From Corynebacterium parakroppenstedtii (GTDB taxonomy: Bacteria > Actinomycetota > Actinomycetes > Mycobacteriales > Mycobacteriaceae): a DNA stretch of 64,000 nt. The DNA lies in NCBI RefSeq assembly GCF_019754935.1, contig NZ_JAGSOA010000001.1, positions 992,001-1,056,000 on the forward strand, in the 5' to 3' direction. A program made the position numbers and the translations under genes. Every line of letters starts with the position of its first letter. The first letter of the stretch is position 1. The notes under the pieces are model-generated. The model had not been told where the DNA came from, did no database searches, and worked only from the letters and a program-made list of their open reading frames with translations. Below, piece after piece: positions 18,333 through 27,979 of this stretch.

Positions 18333-19178
18333 ATGGAGAATCTACCGGATAACGACACCGCTTCCGATACCCCTACCTCATCACCTCATGCACCCCATGT
18401 CGCGCCGCTCGCCGATGATCCGACATCGTGTGCTATGGCATTTCGTAACCTCTACAAAGCTTTCCGTGGAAAACCAGCTGTTAATCAATTGAATTTGGAT
18501 ATTCCTCGCGGGAGTTTTTATGGCCTCGTCGGCCCTAATGGCGCGGGAAAGACCACAGCGATCACGATGTCCACCGGTCTCCTCCGCCCGGACCAGGGTT
18601 CCGTATGGGTTAATGGAATCAATGTGTGGGATAAACCCGCAACAGCAAAAGCGACGTTCGGGCTCTTGGCTGACGGGTTACCCACTTTTGATCGTTTGTC
18701 AGGAAAAGAACTTCTCCAATTTTCTGGTGCCCTACGCGGTATGGATGAGGGAATCGTCGAAAAACGCGCTAACGAATTACTCGATGTTCTCGATCTCAAA
18801 GACTCCGCAAATAAAATTGTCGCTGATTATTCCGCCGGCATGACAAAGAAGATTCTTCTAGCTCAAGCCCTTATTCACCGCCCCGAACTTCTTATTCTCG
18901 ACGAGCCACTAGAAGCTGTTGATCCCGTGTCGGCTCAAATTATCCGGTCAATTTTGACGACGTATGTCAAAGCCGGGGGAACTGTCATTATGAGTTCGCA
19001 TGTAATGGAAGTTGTTGAGGGGCTCTGCGACCACGTAGCCATTATGCAAAATGGCAGGGTTTTGGCTAGCGGAACCACCGATGAGGTGCGAAATGGATCA
19101 AGTTTGACCGATACATTCCTCAACCTCGTCGGTGGCGGGCGACTCGCTGAGGGAAGTTTGGGGTGGTTAGCATCATGA
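18333..19178 (+). CDS. ABC transporter ATP-binding protein
   Basis: A 281-residue ATPase. The Walker A is GPNGAGKTT, the signature is ADYSAGMTKKILLAQAL (a variant of LSGGQ), and the Walker B is LLILDEPLEAVDP, followed by the switch histidine in VIMSSHVMEV. The N-terminal 40 residues are Thr/Pro/Ser-rich and not part of the fold. Its stop overlaps the ATG of the permease gene (ATGA), so the pair forms a two-gene exporter of the type with one ATPase and one large permease. Substrate unknown. It lies inside the ESX-4 region, between eccB and the EccE-like gene. Confidence 0.88.
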   Translation: MENLPDNDTASDTPTSSPHAPHVAPLADDPTSCAMAFRNLYKAFRGKPAVNQLNLDIPRGSFYGLVGPNGAGKTTAITMSTGLLRPDQGSVWVNGINVWDKPATAKATFGLLADGLPTFDRLSGKELLQFSGALRGMDEGIVEKRANELLDVLDLKDSANKIVADYSAGMTKKILLAQALIHRPELLILDEPLEAVDPVSAQIIRSILTTYVKAGGTVIMSSHVMEVVEGLCDHVAIMQNGRVLASGTTDEVRNGSSLTDTFLNLVGGGRLAEGSLGWLAS

Positions 19179-20923
19179 GCCAGCCGATTAATCCGAATAA
19201 CACGGAGCCTGTATCGGGTTCTCCATCGACACGTGCTCAATCCACATCGCCGTCTCAACCATTTCACGCTAGCGATAAGGAAATACGTTCGGCGGTTTTC
19301 CGCTTGCATATGCGGTTATGGAAAAAGTCCTGGTATGAGGGCGCGAGTCAATGGATTCTTGTCATTATGACGACGCTGTACGCGATAGGGGGAGTCGCGT
19401 TTACGGCTAGCTCTTGCGTCGATATTGCCCGTAAAACGGGCCGTTTTTCAGCGGCTGCGGTCGGTGCACACTCGGCGGGCGATATGAGTGGACCTATCGC
19501 CGACAATCCATGGACCGCTTTCGCAGCACTCGGAGCCACGACACTGCTTGTGTTGGCTTTCATATGGCCAGCTGGGGAAAATACGGTTCAGCCAGCTAAG
19601 TTAGCGCAATTCCCTCTTAAACCGTCGTCACTGGTGAGAGCGTTACTGCCCACCATCATTGTTCAAAGTCGTGCGATTATTGCTATCGGTGTCACTATAG
19701 CCACCATGGTCGCGGTCATTATGTCAGGTAATGAGACAGGACAATGGTTCACCGCGTCGGTCGGAATCGTCGGGTTGATTTTGGGAATTTCGTGTCTCCT
19801 CGTTATTAATCAAGCACTGATTGTGACGTCGAGTTCTAGTGGAGGTAACCGTTCACGCCGAAACTGGCTGTATTTCATTGGCACATTTCTGTTCTTCTTT
19901 GTTTTCATTGTTATTCAGGTTTTCGCTTCTGGCTTCGCCTCCTCAATCACTGACACTATTCTGAAGTGGGTCATTCGTATTGCAGGATGGACACCTCTCG
20001 CATCAGGCCCGGCGATGATAGACGACGCCGCCCAGCATGCATGGATTAGCCTCGTTATCCGCGCCGTCATCACAGTTGTTTTCATTATTGCCGGCCTATA
20101 TCTGTGGTCGCGGTCAGTCGATCGTGATTTCGCGTCTGCCGCCAATACGTCGGGAGAATCTGAAGATGTTTCGGCTCGAGACTCTTTTTATCTCCGTGGC
20201 GTTCCCCACAGTGTCGTCGGCGCATTATTCTCACGTCAGTTGAAATATTGGGTAAGAGATATCCGATTTAAATACGCCATATTGAGTTTTCCGATCATGG
20301 CACTCATATTCTTGATTATGGGGATTGCCACCGGAAACAACAGTTTAATTATCGGTGCTCTCTATATTGCAATTATCGGTAGCTCTAACTTCGCGTCGAA
20401 TGATTTCGGTATGGATGGGCCAGCTAACTGGGTTCATATGGCAGCTGGAACACGGGGTAAAGACATCGTTACGGCTCGCGCTATTGCGGTCATTATCTTC
20501 AATGTTCTGTTGCTGGTTCCCTGCCTGATCATCATGGTGCTTTTCGCGGACTTCACCACTAACCAAAAAGCGATTATGGCGGGCGCGTGCCTCGGTGGGG
20601 TTTTTGCTGGTCCGGCGGTCGGATTATTCCTCTCCGCCTATAACCCCTTTCCCGCTGTCAAACCCGGCGTTAACACAATGAGGAACAACGGACGACAATC
20701 CGGCCCAGCCTTCGTGGCCATGCTTATTGCCCTGGTCGCATTCACCATTATTCTTGGACCGGCCGTTGCTATTCCACTTATCGGCCTCACCGGTGCTTGG
20801 TTCGCCGCCGTGTACTCCCTGAGTGTGGGCATGGCGATGCTCGCTGGCTCCATTGCCCTGTCCGCAAAACGAATTGATTCGCACTATCCCGAAATTTTCG
20901 CGAAAGTCCGAAAATTCTTATAG
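19175..20923 (+). CDS. ABC transporter permease
   Basis: A 582-residue integral membrane protein with about twelve hydrophobic spans in two halves separated by a soluble segment (SRSVDRDFASAANTSGESED). Spans include LLVLAFIWPAGE, NWLYFIGTFLFFFVFIVI and FNVLLLVPCLIIMVLF. It is translationally coupled to the ATPase through ATGA at 19175. Length and layout match actinobacterial ABC-2-like exporters. No substrate can be inferred. A hairpin with a T-tract follows at 20960. Confidence 0.82.
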   Translation: MSQPINPNNTEPVSGSPSTRAQSTSPSQPFHASDKEIRSAVFRLHMRLWKKSWYEGASQWILVIMTTLYAIGGVAFTASSCVDIARKTGRFSAAAVGAHSAGDMSGPIADNPWTAFAALGATTLLVLAFIWPAGENTVQPAKLAQFPLKPSSLVRALLPTIIVQSRAIIAIGVTIATMVAVIMSGNETGQWFTASVGIVGLILGISCLLVINQALIVTSSSSGGNRSRRNWLYFIGTFLFFFVFIVIQVFASGFASSITDTILKWVIRIAGWTPLASGPAMIDDAAQHAWISLVIRAVITVVFIIAGLYLWSRSVDRDFASAANTSGESEDVSARDSFYLRGVPHSVVGALFSRQLKYWVRDIRFKYAILSFPIMALIFLIMGIATGNNSLIIGALYIAIIGSSNFASNDFGMDGPANWVHMAAGTRGKDIVTARAIAVIIFNVLLLVPCLIIMVLFADFTTNQKAIMAGACLGGVFAGPAVGLFLSAYNPFPAVKPGVNTMRNNGRQSGPAFVAMLIALVAFTIILGPAVAIPLIGLTGAWFAAVYSLSVGMAMLAGSIALSAKRIDSHYPEIFAKVRKFL

Positions 20924-20959
20924 TCTTTCCGCTTTCCAGAATCTCTTATAAGATTGCTC

Positions 20960-20990
20960 TGGCCGCTCAACGGCGGCCACCTTTCTTATT
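20960..20990 (+). terminator. Rho-independent terminator after ABC exporter
   Basis: Inverted repeat TGGCCGC / GCGGCCA (20960-20966 and 20973-20979), followed by the T-rich run TTTCTTATTTTT. It ends the exporter operon just before the EccE-like gene. Confidence 0.7.
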
Positions 20991-21004
20991 TTTAAGGGGT
21001 ATCT

Positions 21005-22030
21005 ATGGGGGATTTTTTCGTCGTCATCGCCTGCGTCGGCCCGATATTTATCGGATTATTTTGGCGATGGCCGTGGGGCTTAACTACAGGATCGACGCGT
21101 GCAGGCTACGGTGCATCTAACGCTGCCGGCCAGAGCTCAGCGATCATCGAGCTCTATCCCCTCACTCATGCGTATTCCGCTCCCGTGATGCTCGCAGTCC
21201 TCCACCGTGTTGTCCGTTGCCCGATCATGCTGAGCTCGACGGCACATACCGGTGCCGACGTTATCGCCGGCTGGGACAACCACTCTTCCACGCAGGCGAC
21301 AACCACGTGGAGGCTTTTTGTGGAGCTACCCACCGCGGGTTCTTCGCAGGTCATCTCATATATTCACGGTTGCGGGTGGCAAGCATGGGTTTCTCCCGAC
21401 GCTGGCCAGGAACCTGGATGGGATAGCTACCTTCGCGACGTTCGCACACTAGCTGAGGATGATCAGAACAGTCCAGACAGCCAGCCTCTCCACAGCCCGG
21501 CTAGGGTTGCGACTGGTTCCGTCGCCCTTCCGGATTCATCTGGCCGTATCGCTATCGTCTCGAGCAGTGCCGAACCGGCTGGCGATCGCTCTTTACAGTG
21601 TAGGGCTGCCCAACGTTTGGCCGACTTTGTTCGAGCAGCTGGTCGTCGTGTCACTGTCATCACTGATTCGCCCGGCGAATGGGTATCAACCAAATTCACG
21701 ATCGTCGTTCCTCCTGATGGTGGAGCAACGTCCGATAGCAAAATCGCAAGATTGGGTGTCGATTCGATTTTCGACGCCGCGCAGCGTCAATCGTCGACAC
21801 GAACGGGCTTTCGTCACGCCCAACGCGACGCTGACCTGGAGATTTGGGACTGCAGCGACGCCTCTATCACGTGGGCGATCACGCACGGTTCGGCGGAGAC
21901 GATTATCGATATTGTCCGACGGCCGGATTCGCAGCGGTGGCGGGAGGCCCACACCGTCATGGACGCGTCCGACCTCTTGCGGCTAATCGAGCGATCGGAT
22001 ACCCCGAGTCTGCTCCGCACGGGCAGCTAA
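21005..22030 (+). CDS. Putative EccE-like ESX-4-linked membrane protein
   Basis: A 341-residue protein with one N-terminal hydrophobic helix (FFVVIACVGPIFIGLFWRW) and a soluble remainder (for example RAAGRRVTVITDSPGEW). AAGGGG precedes the ATG. It closes the ESX-4 region next to truA. EccE proteins have N-terminal membrane helices and a cytosolic alpha/beta domain and occur at the end of ESX clusters, which suggests this identity; I see no diagnostic motif, and only one helix is present. An unrelated conserved actinobacterial protein is the alternative. Its 3' end overlaps the end of truA (opposite strand) by 48 bases. Confidence 0.4.
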   Translation: MGDFFVVIACVGPIFIGLFWRWPWGLTTGSTRAGYGASNAAGQSSAIIELYPLTHAYSAPVMLAVLHRVVRCPIMLSSTAHTGADVIAGWDNHSSTQATTTWRLFVELPTAGSSQVISYIHGCGWQAWVSPDAGQEPGWDSYLRDVRTLAEDDQNSPDSQPLHSPARVATGSVALPDSSGRIAIVSSSAEPAGDRSLQCRAAQRLADFVRAAGRRVTVITDSPGEWVSTKFTIVVPPDGGATSDSKIARLGVDSIFDAAQRQSSTRTGFRHAQRDADLEIWDCSDASITWAITHGSAETIIDIVRRPDSQRWREAHTVMDASDLLRLIERSDTPSLLRTGS

Positions 22031-22879
22031 CTCATCGTCAGCAGGGTAATCGACGCCGGTTAGCGTCAGTCCGTGCGCCGGAGCGACAGGAACCATGGGG
22101 TGTCGCGAATCGTGGTTCAGCATGTCCTCCATGAAGCCATCCGGCCGTTTCCCCTCCCCCACGGCTAACGACGCTCCGACGATGGAGCGCACCATGTTCC
22201 AGCAAAACGCGTCGGCCGTCACGTGTGCCTCATAGACGTCCGGTTCAGCTACCGTGGACACTTCATGCCATGAGAAATGCTGCAGGTCACGGATGGTTGT
22301 GGCATGGGGACGTGCACGGCAGAACGCAGCGAAATCGTGAAGGCCAACGAGTACCTCAGCCGCGTTGTTCATCGCATCTATATCCACTGGTCTGCCCCAC
22401 ACGGCGGTGTCGCGGGCCCGCGTCGGCAAGGCCCCGGCGCGATTCGTCGTCACGCGATACACGTAATGGCGACGGAGTGCGGAAAAACGCGCGTCGAAAC
22501 CGTCGGGCGCAAAGGAACACGCGCGGATGCGAACGTCGGGACGCAGCAACCGGGCGAAGCGTGAAACCAATGTCGACGGATCGTTGTGGATGCTCCGTGT
22601 GTTCAGGATGTCGCGCGGAATATCAACATGCGCCACCTGGCCCGAGGCATGGACCCCCGCATCCGTCCGACCAGCGACAACGAGCTGGACCGGCTGGCGC
22701 ACCACCGTCTCGAAAGCCTGCTCAATGTCCCCCTGAACCGAGCGCACATCATTTTGACGAGCCCACCCATGAAAGTCGGTGCCGTCATAGGCAATGTCGA
22801 GGCGAAGACGAACCAGGGCGTTCGTGGTGTCGGTATGGTCCGGTCCCGGTTGTGCGGTCGCATTGTCATTCGGAATCAC
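21983..22879 (-). CDS. truA: tRNA pseudouridine synthase A
   Basis: A 298-residue TruA, which isomerises uridines 38-40 in the tRNA anticodon arm. Catalytic Asp73 lies in AGRTDAGVHASGQVAH, and the N-terminal strand is RLRLDIAYDGTDFHGWA. The later motif SFAPDGFDARFSALRRHYVYR is also typical. The N-terminal 20 residues are Asp/Thr/Pro-rich and extra. It sits upstream of the rplQ operon as in other Actinobacteria, but three lipoprotein genes have come between. Confidence 0.95.
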   Translation of the reverse strand: MIPNDNATAQPGPDHTDTTNALVRLRLDIAYDGTDFHGWARQNDVRSVQGDIEQAFETVVRQPVQLVVAGRTDAGVHASGQVAHVDIPRDILNTRSIHNDPSTLVSRFARLLRPDVRIRACSFAPDGFDARFSALRRHYVYRVTTNRAGALPTRARDTAVWGRPVDIDAMNNAAEVLVGLHDFAAFCRARPHATTIRDLQHFSWHEVSTVAEPDVYEAHVTADAFCWNMVRSIVGASLAVGEGKRPDGFMEDMLNHDSRHPMVPVAPAHGLTLTGVDYPADDELAARAEQTRGIRSLD

Positions 22880-23022
22880 GCTGACACTGTATCTGTTTGA
22901 GGCCGCAATCTGTTAGATGCTTCATAAACCAGCGCGGATGAGGCATGGCAATGAGCCTTCATGCCCGAACTCATATTTCCTATTCCTTCACATCTGCTGA
23001 CCCAGTGAGTAATGATAAACCT

Positions 23023-23709
23023 ATGAATTCCCCCTCGTTACTCCCCGAATCAAAGCCCCCTGCTCGTAAAGCGTTCGGCACGCGTAAACAAGTCGCTATG
23101 CTCTGTTTGGGCGCTGCCCTGGGCACAGTACTCGTCGGCTGTAACTCGAATGGTGACGATAACAACAGCTCATCAACAACAACGTCGACCACCACGTCGA
23201 CAAAGACAACTTCTGCTCCATCGAGTACCCGCAGCAGTACTGCTAGTAAGTCGATGGTTCCGACTACTGACAACTCCGAGGACGATCAGCCCTATCCCGA
23301 TGTTAATAACGCAGAGGCTGACTCGCAGGCAGAAGAAAATAACGCGGACGCTGAGAATCAAGCGACCGTTGATGTCCCTTCATGGGTGGTTGGTCGCTGG
23401 GAGGGACACCGACGACTCCTGGAAATAAATCCGGATGGCTCTGGAAAACTAGTAGCCGATCCCCCCACGGGAGTGGGAGCTACTAAGGAAACTCTTCAAC
23501 TCATCGATTCCTCCGGAGATGGTGGAAAAGGGACCATAACTGTGAAGGTGGTTAGTAGCCAGAATGCCGGCGGGGATACTACCGGAAAGATCTACTCCTT
23601 CGAAGTAGAAAACGGTATAGCGAGTGAGCGAGGATCGGAGCCCTTCTGCAACTCGAAACTACCTGAATATAGGGCAGCGTACGGGACAATGCCCGAGTGT
23701 GGTGCTTAA
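23023..23709 (+). CDS. Putative secreted lipoprotein, paralogue 1
   Basis: A 228-residue lipoprotein with lipobox TVLVGC (Cys40), a long Ser/Thr-rich linker and a C-terminal domain of about 110 residues beginning WVVGRWEGHRRLLEINPDGSG and ending in MPECGA. That domain is shared with the next two genes, and two conserved cysteines (PFC, PEC) may form a disulfide. An alternative ATG at 22951 has a better ribosome site (GGATGAGG seven bases before) but would leave an overlong pre-signal region. Function unknown. It is the most divergent of the three copies. Confidence 0.65.
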   Translation: MNSPSLLPESKPPARKAFGTRKQVAMLCLGAALGTVLVGCNSNGDDNNSSSTTTSTTTSTKTTSAPSSTRSSTASKSMVPTTDNSEDDQPYPDVNNAEADSQAEENNADAENQATVDVPSWVVGRWEGHRRLLEINPDGSGKLVADPPTGVGATKETLQLIDSSGDGGKGTITVKVVSSQNAGGDTTGKIYSFEVENGIASERGSEPFCNSKLPEYRAAYGTMPECGA

Positions 23710-23782
23710 CGGTCGAATTACCAGTGCACAAGGTGCGCGGCGGGGGGCACTACACCACTCGACCCCTCCCCTGCTCCCCATT

Positions 23783-23835
23783 TGTGATCGGATTGTGACC
23801 TCGACAAAGCCCCCACGATGCCATAATTAACAGAA
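23783..23835 (+). promoter_or_regulatory. Duplicated upstream element, copy 1
   Basis: The stretch TGTGATCGGATTGTGA followed by a segment ending in CCACGATGCCATAATT recurs almost unchanged at 24720, each time about 120-170 bases before a paralogous lipoprotein gene. CATAATTAAC could act as a -10 region. The TGTGA half-sites are in direct, not inverted, orientation, so a simple GlxR/CRP site is unlikely. Confidence 0.45.
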
Positions 23836-23949
23836 CATAGTATTCAACTTGCCATGGACATCACCCAGACTAAACCAATAGCCGAGGCTATGTGACTGTG
23901 TGATGTCTTGTCCCATCTCTGCTAGGTCTTCCAAGGAGGACACAGATCC

Positions 23950-24624
23950 ATGCCCACCGCCCATCGCCACGTAACGGGGTTCAAACGTTTCGCCGTTATC
24001 GGCGTCGTCGCTGCCGCTGGTTTTACCCTGGCAGCATGTTCAGATGACGGGTCTTCGTCCACTGACTCCAGTTCTGTCTCATCGTCGAGTAGCTCGTCGT
24101 CATCTTCATCGAGTTCCTCGTCCAGTACTTCGTCGTCATCATCGACGGCGACGTCGACAAGTGCCGAGCCAACGCCCGACGAGCGTGCCGACAATCCACA
24201 AAGACAGCAACCTCCTATTGCGAATGAGGCGGGAGGCGACGCGGGTGGAGCCGCTGCCGCTACTGGCGAAGGGATCGGATGGGCTGTTGGCAGTTGGGTT
24301 GGGCATGGTCGCAGCCTAAAGATTCAGCCGGATGGGACTGGCCGATTTATCGGTCGCGACGGGGCTGTCGCGAAGGATTTCGACGCAACAGTGACCGTGA
24401 ATTCGGCGACAGGTGATCCGTCAAACGGCACCATCACTGCCACAGTGGATAACAGTGAACCCCAAGGAACCCGATACGACGACATGCTCAAGCCCGGGAC
24501 GCCGATAACGTTCACGGTGAAGGACGGCGTTGCGACAGATTCAGTGTTCCAGACGACAGTCTGCAACTATGACTCGCCCGCATATACGTCGACACACAGC
24601 GATCAAAGTGAATGCGGAGTGTAG
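23950..24624 (+). CDS. Putative secreted lipoprotein, paralogue 2
   Basis: A 224-residue lipoprotein with AAGGAGGA upstream, lipobox FTLAAC (Cys30) and a nearly pure Ser/Thr linker of about 35 residues. The C-terminal domain starts WAVGSWVGHGRSLKIQPDG, with conserved FDATVTV, PITFTVKDGVATDS and a cysteine pair (TTVC and SECGV). It is a close paralogue of the next gene, probably by tandem duplication that also copied the promoter. Cell-envelope location is inferred from the lipobox; function unknown. Confidence 0.8.
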   Translation: MPTAHRHVTGFKRFAVIGVVAAAGFTLAACSDDGSSSTDSSSVSSSSSSSSSSSSSSSSTSSSSSTATSTSAEPTPDERADNPQRQQPPIANEAGGDAGGAAAATGEGIGWAVGSWVGHGRSLKIQPDGTGRFIGRDGAVAKDFDATVTVNSATGDPSNGTITATVDNSEPQGTRYDDMLKPGTPITFTVKDGVATDSVFQTTVCNYDSPAYTSTHSDQSECGV

Positions 24625-24719
24625 GCGAACGTACTTCTGACGGCTGATGCGCGCGTTCAATCATGCGCCCAGCCCCGATCCCGATCTCATTGCACCCGTG
24701 CTCATTGCGCCCGACCTCA

Positions 24720-24772
24720 TTGTGATCGGATTGTGATCCTGGAGCCCCCTCCACGATGCCATAATTGACGCG
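24720..24772 (+). promoter_or_regulatory. Duplicated upstream element, copy 2
   Basis: Second copy of the element at 23783 (TGTGATCGGATTGTGA, then CCACGATGCCATAATT). Its preservation, while the sequence around it differs, suggests a functional promoter region copied with the gene. Confidence 0.45.
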
Positions 24773-24886
24773 GGACAGTACTGAACTCCAATGGCATCAC
24801 CAAAAGCTAGCCCAATAACCCTGGCTATCACGCCTATGTGGTGCCCTATCCCATCACTGCTATTTTTCCAAGGGGGACACATCTTC

Positions 24887-25474
24887 ATGCACAATACTCA
24901 TCGCCGTCGTTCAGGCTTCACGCGTTGTGCCGCCATCGGCGTCATCGCTGCCGCGGGCTTTAGCCTGGCAGCATGTTCGAGCGACGGGTCTTCATCCACT
25001 GACTCCAGCTCAGTAACATCTTCATCGACGACGTCGACCAGCGCCGAACCATCGTCCGACGACAAAGCCGCAACTCCGAGCGAAGAGGATTCCCAGGCCG
25101 CGGATAAGGCGGCCGGCGGACCCGCTGGATGGGCTGCCGGCGATTGGTCTGGACATGGCCGTAGCCTGAAGATTCAGCCTGATGGGACGGGAAAGTTCGT
25201 CGGTTACTACGGGGCGATGGGTAAGGATTACGACGCAACCGTCACGGTGGACTCGGTAAACGGCGACGCGTCCAACGGGACGATCATGGCGACGGTGAAG
25301 AGCATCGAGCCCCAAGGCAATAAATACGATGACATGTTGAAGCCCGGGACACCGATAACATTCACCGTCGAGGACGGCGTGGCAACCGATTCAGTGATCA
25401 AGACGGCGGTCTGCGACTATGACTCGCCCGCATATAAGGCAACACACAGTGATCGGACTGAATGTGGAGCATAA
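24887..25474 (+). CDS. Putative secreted lipoprotein, paralogue 3
   Basis: A 195-residue lipoprotein from the ATG at 24887 (AAGGGGGA upstream). Lipobox FSLAAC; the Ser/Thr linker is shorter than in paralogue 2. The C-terminal domain begins WAAGDWSGHGRSLKIQPDG and ends RTECGA, with the same two cysteines. It is the closest relative of paralogue 2. An upstream ATG in frame at 24791 lies in the leader and has no ribosome site. Confidence 0.8.
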   Translation: MHNTHRRRSGFTRCAAIGVIAAAGFSLAACSSDGSSSTDSSSVTSSSTTSTSAEPSSDDKAATPSEEDSQAADKAAGGPAGWAAGDWSGHGRSLKIQPDGTGKFVGYYGAMGKDYDATVTVDSVNGDASNGTIMATVKSIEPQGNKYDDMLKPGTPITFTVEDGVATDSVIKTAVCDYDSPAYKATHSDRTECGA

Positions 25475-25540
25475 GCGCACGTTAAACGGAGACAAGTCTG
25501 ACTAATCGGTCTGAAACCAGACACCCTAGATATAGCAAAA

Positions 25541-25572
25541 TGACCTGCGTGGAATCGTATCCATGCAGGTCA
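25541..25572 (-). terminator. Terminator of the rplQ operon
   Basis: Arms TGACCTGCGTGGA (25541-25553) and TCCATGCAGGTCA (25560-25572). Read on the minus strand, the hairpin is followed by TTTTGC, downstream of rplQ. Confidence 0.75.
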
Positions 25573-25635
25573 CTGCTGTATATAGCGCTGGATTAGACTC
25601 ACCGCAAACACGTCACGGAGAGCTCTTTGCGCGTT

Positions 25636-26076
25636 TTACTCCGCCTCGGAAGCTGCTTCTTCTTCAGCTTTCTTGGAAGCTGCAGCGCGGGTTGCGCGGC
25701 TGGCTTCGCTGGAGGCGAGTTCCTCGGTCACCAGGGAGATCTGCGACATGGGGGCGTTGTCGCCCTTGCGGTTCTCCAGCTTGATGATGCGGGTGTAGCC
25801 ACCGTTGCGGTCGGCAACCTTCGGCGCGATGTCGTCGAAAAGTACGGAGATGATCTCTTTGTTCGGGATCAACTTCGCGACGTTGCGACGATCAGCGAGG
25901 GTTCCGGACTTCGCCTTGGTGATGAGCTTCTCGGCGTAGGGCCGCAGCAACTTAGCTTTGGCGTCTGTCGTGCGGATAGCGCCGTGTTCGAAAAGTTGGG
26001 CTGCCAGGTTGGAGAGGATCTTCCGCTGGTGGGATGGGGATCCTCCGAGCCGGGCTCCCTTCTTAGGGGTAGGCAT
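25636..26076 (-). CDS. rplQ: 50S ribosomal protein L17
   Basis: A 146-residue L17. The N-terminus is [20 protein letters not shown], typical of actinobacterial L17, with [20 protein letters not shown] and [14 protein letters not shown] further on. The C-terminal tail is Ala/Glu-rich. Last gene of the infA-rpsM-rpsK-rpsD-rpoA-rplQ unit and followed by a terminator hairpin. Confidence 0.97.
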   Translation of the reverse strand: MPTPKKGARLGGSPSHQRKILSNLAAQLFEHGAIRTTDAKAKLLRPYAEKLITKAKSGTLADRRNVAKLIPNKEIISVLFDDIAPKVADRNGGYTRIIKLENRKGDNAPMSQISLVTEELASSEASRATRAAASKKAEEEAASEAE

Positions 26077-26212
26077 GGAATATTCTCCTCGTGACGATAA
26101 ATTGTGAGCGACTTTTCTACTCGTCCGCCTCAGGCAAAAGTCCTTCCGGGACTAACCCGGGATCAGGCGACTTCGCCAATGCTGCGGAGGTCAGAGTAGG
26201 CGATACCGCTAG

Positions 26213-27226
26213 TTACTCGGCGATGTCTTCGCCTTCGGTGTCTATCCACTCGCCTGTTTCGGCATCATAGCCTTCGATTTCCGACACATCGTAGCCTTCG
26301 GGCGCATCCTTCAGCGCGAGGCCCAGGCCAGCAAGTTTGACCTTGACTTCGTTGATGGATTTCTGTCCGAAGTTGCGGATGTCCAGAAGATCGGACTCGG
26401 TGCGCGATGCCAATTCACCGACCGTGTGGATTTCTTCGCGCTTCAAGCAGTTGTAGCTGCGCACGGAGAAGTTCAGGTCCTCAATGGGCATGCCGTAGGC
26501 CTGGATGTGCTCGCTCTCCTGCGGGGAGGGGCCAATCTCGATGCCTTCAGCAGCGGTGTTCAGTTCGCGGGCGAGTCCGAAGAGCTCAACCAGGGTTCCG
26601 CCAGCGGATGCCATCGCATCGCGGGCAGTGATGGAATTCTTGGTCTCGACGTCGATAACCAGACGGTCGAAGTCGGTGCGCTGTTCAACACGCGTTGCTT
26701 CAACCTTGTAGCTCACCTTGAGAACAGGTGAGTAAATCTGGTCGACGGGAATACGCCCGATCTCGCCGGTCGCCTGAGCAGCGGGAACGTATCCGCGCCC
26801 CCGCTCAACGACGAGCTCGATGTCGAGTTTGCCCTGCTCATTCAGCGTGGCGATGTGCATGTCCGGGTTGTGGATCTCCACACCGGCCGGAGGCATGATG
26901 TCACCCGCGGTGACCTCGCCCGGTCCTTCTTTGCGAATGTACATGGTTACGGGGTCGTCGGAATCCGACGAAAGAACCAAACCCTTGATGTTCAGGATGA
27001 TGTCGGAGACATCTTCGGTCACGCCGGGAACCGTCGTGAATTCGTGAAGGACGCCCTCGATGCGGACGCTAGTGACCGCCGCACCCGGGATGGATGACAG
27101 CAGCGTACGACGCAACGAGTTGCCAAGGGTGTAACCAAAACCTGGCTCGAGCGGCTCGATGACGAACCGTGAGCGCGAGGAGTCAATGTATTCCTCGGTC
27201 AACTGTGGACGCTGTGAAATGAGCAT
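26213..27226 (-). CDS. rpoA: DNA-directed RNA polymerase alpha subunit
   Basis: A 337-residue alpha subunit. The N-terminal dimerisation domain has [20 protein letters not shown] and [17 protein letters not shown]. The C-terminal DNA- and activator-binding domain has [20 protein letters not shown] and [19 protein letters not shown]. It lies between rpsD and rplQ in the standard order, with an acidic C-terminal tail as in other actinobacteria. Confidence 0.98.
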   Translation of the reverse strand: MLISQRPQLTEEYIDSSRSRFVIEPLEPGFGYTLGNSLRRTLLSSIPGAAVTSVRIEGVLHEFTTVPGVTEDVSDIILNIKGLVLSSDSDDPVTMYIRKEGPGEVTAGDIMPPAGVEIHNPDMHIATLNEQGKLDIELVVERGRGYVPAAQATGEIGRIPVDQIYSPVLKVSYKVEATRVEQRTDFDRLVIDVETKNSITARDAMASAGGTLVELFGLARELNTAAEGIEIGPSPQESEHIQAYGMPIEDLNFSVRSYNCLKREEIHTVGELASRTESDLLDIRNFGQKSINEVKVKLAGLGLALKDAPEGYDVSEIEGYDAETGEWIDTEGEDIAE

Positions 27227-27353
27227 GGATGTAATTCCTCCTGGTGGCGACCGCTATATGACGCCTGGAAGGGACAAGTGGAATAAACCGTGGCGACGAT
27301 GAACGCTGCAACCGATACAGGCCACAGCGACATTGCCGACAGCGGCGATGCTG

Positions 27354-27959
27354 TTACTTCGAGTAGAACTCGACGATCAGCTGTTCCTGGATCGGAACCT
27401 CGATCTGAGCGCGCTCGGGCAGCTGGTGCACGAGGATGCGCAGGGTTGACGGAACAACCTGAAGCCATGCGGGCACAACGGCGTCGGCAAGAGCTTCTTG
27501 TGCTTCGTCGAACCAGACCATCTTCCGGGACTTCTCGCGCACGTCGATGATGTCGTACTGAGAAACCTGGAAGGACGGAACGTTGACCTTCTTGCCGTTA
27601 ACGGTGAAGTGACCGTGGGAAACCAACTGGCGTGCCTGCCGACGCGTGCGGGCAAGACCAGCACGGTAGACGACGTTGTCCAGGCGGGACTCCAGGAGAA
27701 CCATCAGGTTGTCACCGGTTTTGCCGGGGCGACGGTGCGCTTCGGCGTAGTAACGGCGGAACTGCTTTTCCATGATGCCGTAGGTGAAGCGTGCCTTCTG
27801 CTTCTCCTGCAGCTGGAGCAGGTATTCGGATTCTTTGATCCGGGCGCGGCCAGCCTGTCCCGGAGGGTAGGGGCGGCGCTCGAAGTTTGCGTCTCCACCG
27901 ACGAGGTCGACGCGGAGACGGCGGGATTTACGTGTTGCGGGACCGGTATAACGGGCCAT
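27354..27959 (-). CDS. rpsD: 30S ribosomal protein S4
   Basis: A 201-residue S4, an early 16S rRNA binder. It begins MARYTGPATRKSRRLRVDLV and has the S4 RNA-binding domain RLDNVVYRAGLARTRRQARQ. The zinc-free N-terminus (no CxxC pair) is common in high-GC Gram-positives. Part of the rpsM-rpsK-rpsD-rpoA block. Confidence 0.98.
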   Translation of the reverse strand: MARYTGPATRKSRRLRVDLVGGDANFERRPYPPGQAGRARIKESEYLLQLQEKQKARFTYGIMEKQFRRYYAEAHRRPGKTGDNLMVLLESRLDNVVYRAGLARTRRQARQLVSHGHFTVNGKKVNVPSFQVSQYDIIDVREKSRKMVWFDEAQEALADAVVPAWLQVVPSTLRILVHQLPERAQIEVPIQEQLIVEFYSK

Positions 27960-27979
27960 TGTTTATCTCTCCTCTTCCC

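Noticed and set aside
23783-23800. TGTGATCGGATTGTGA as a GlxR site
   Set aside because: The half-sites are direct repeats, not the inverted repeat that GlxR/CRP needs.
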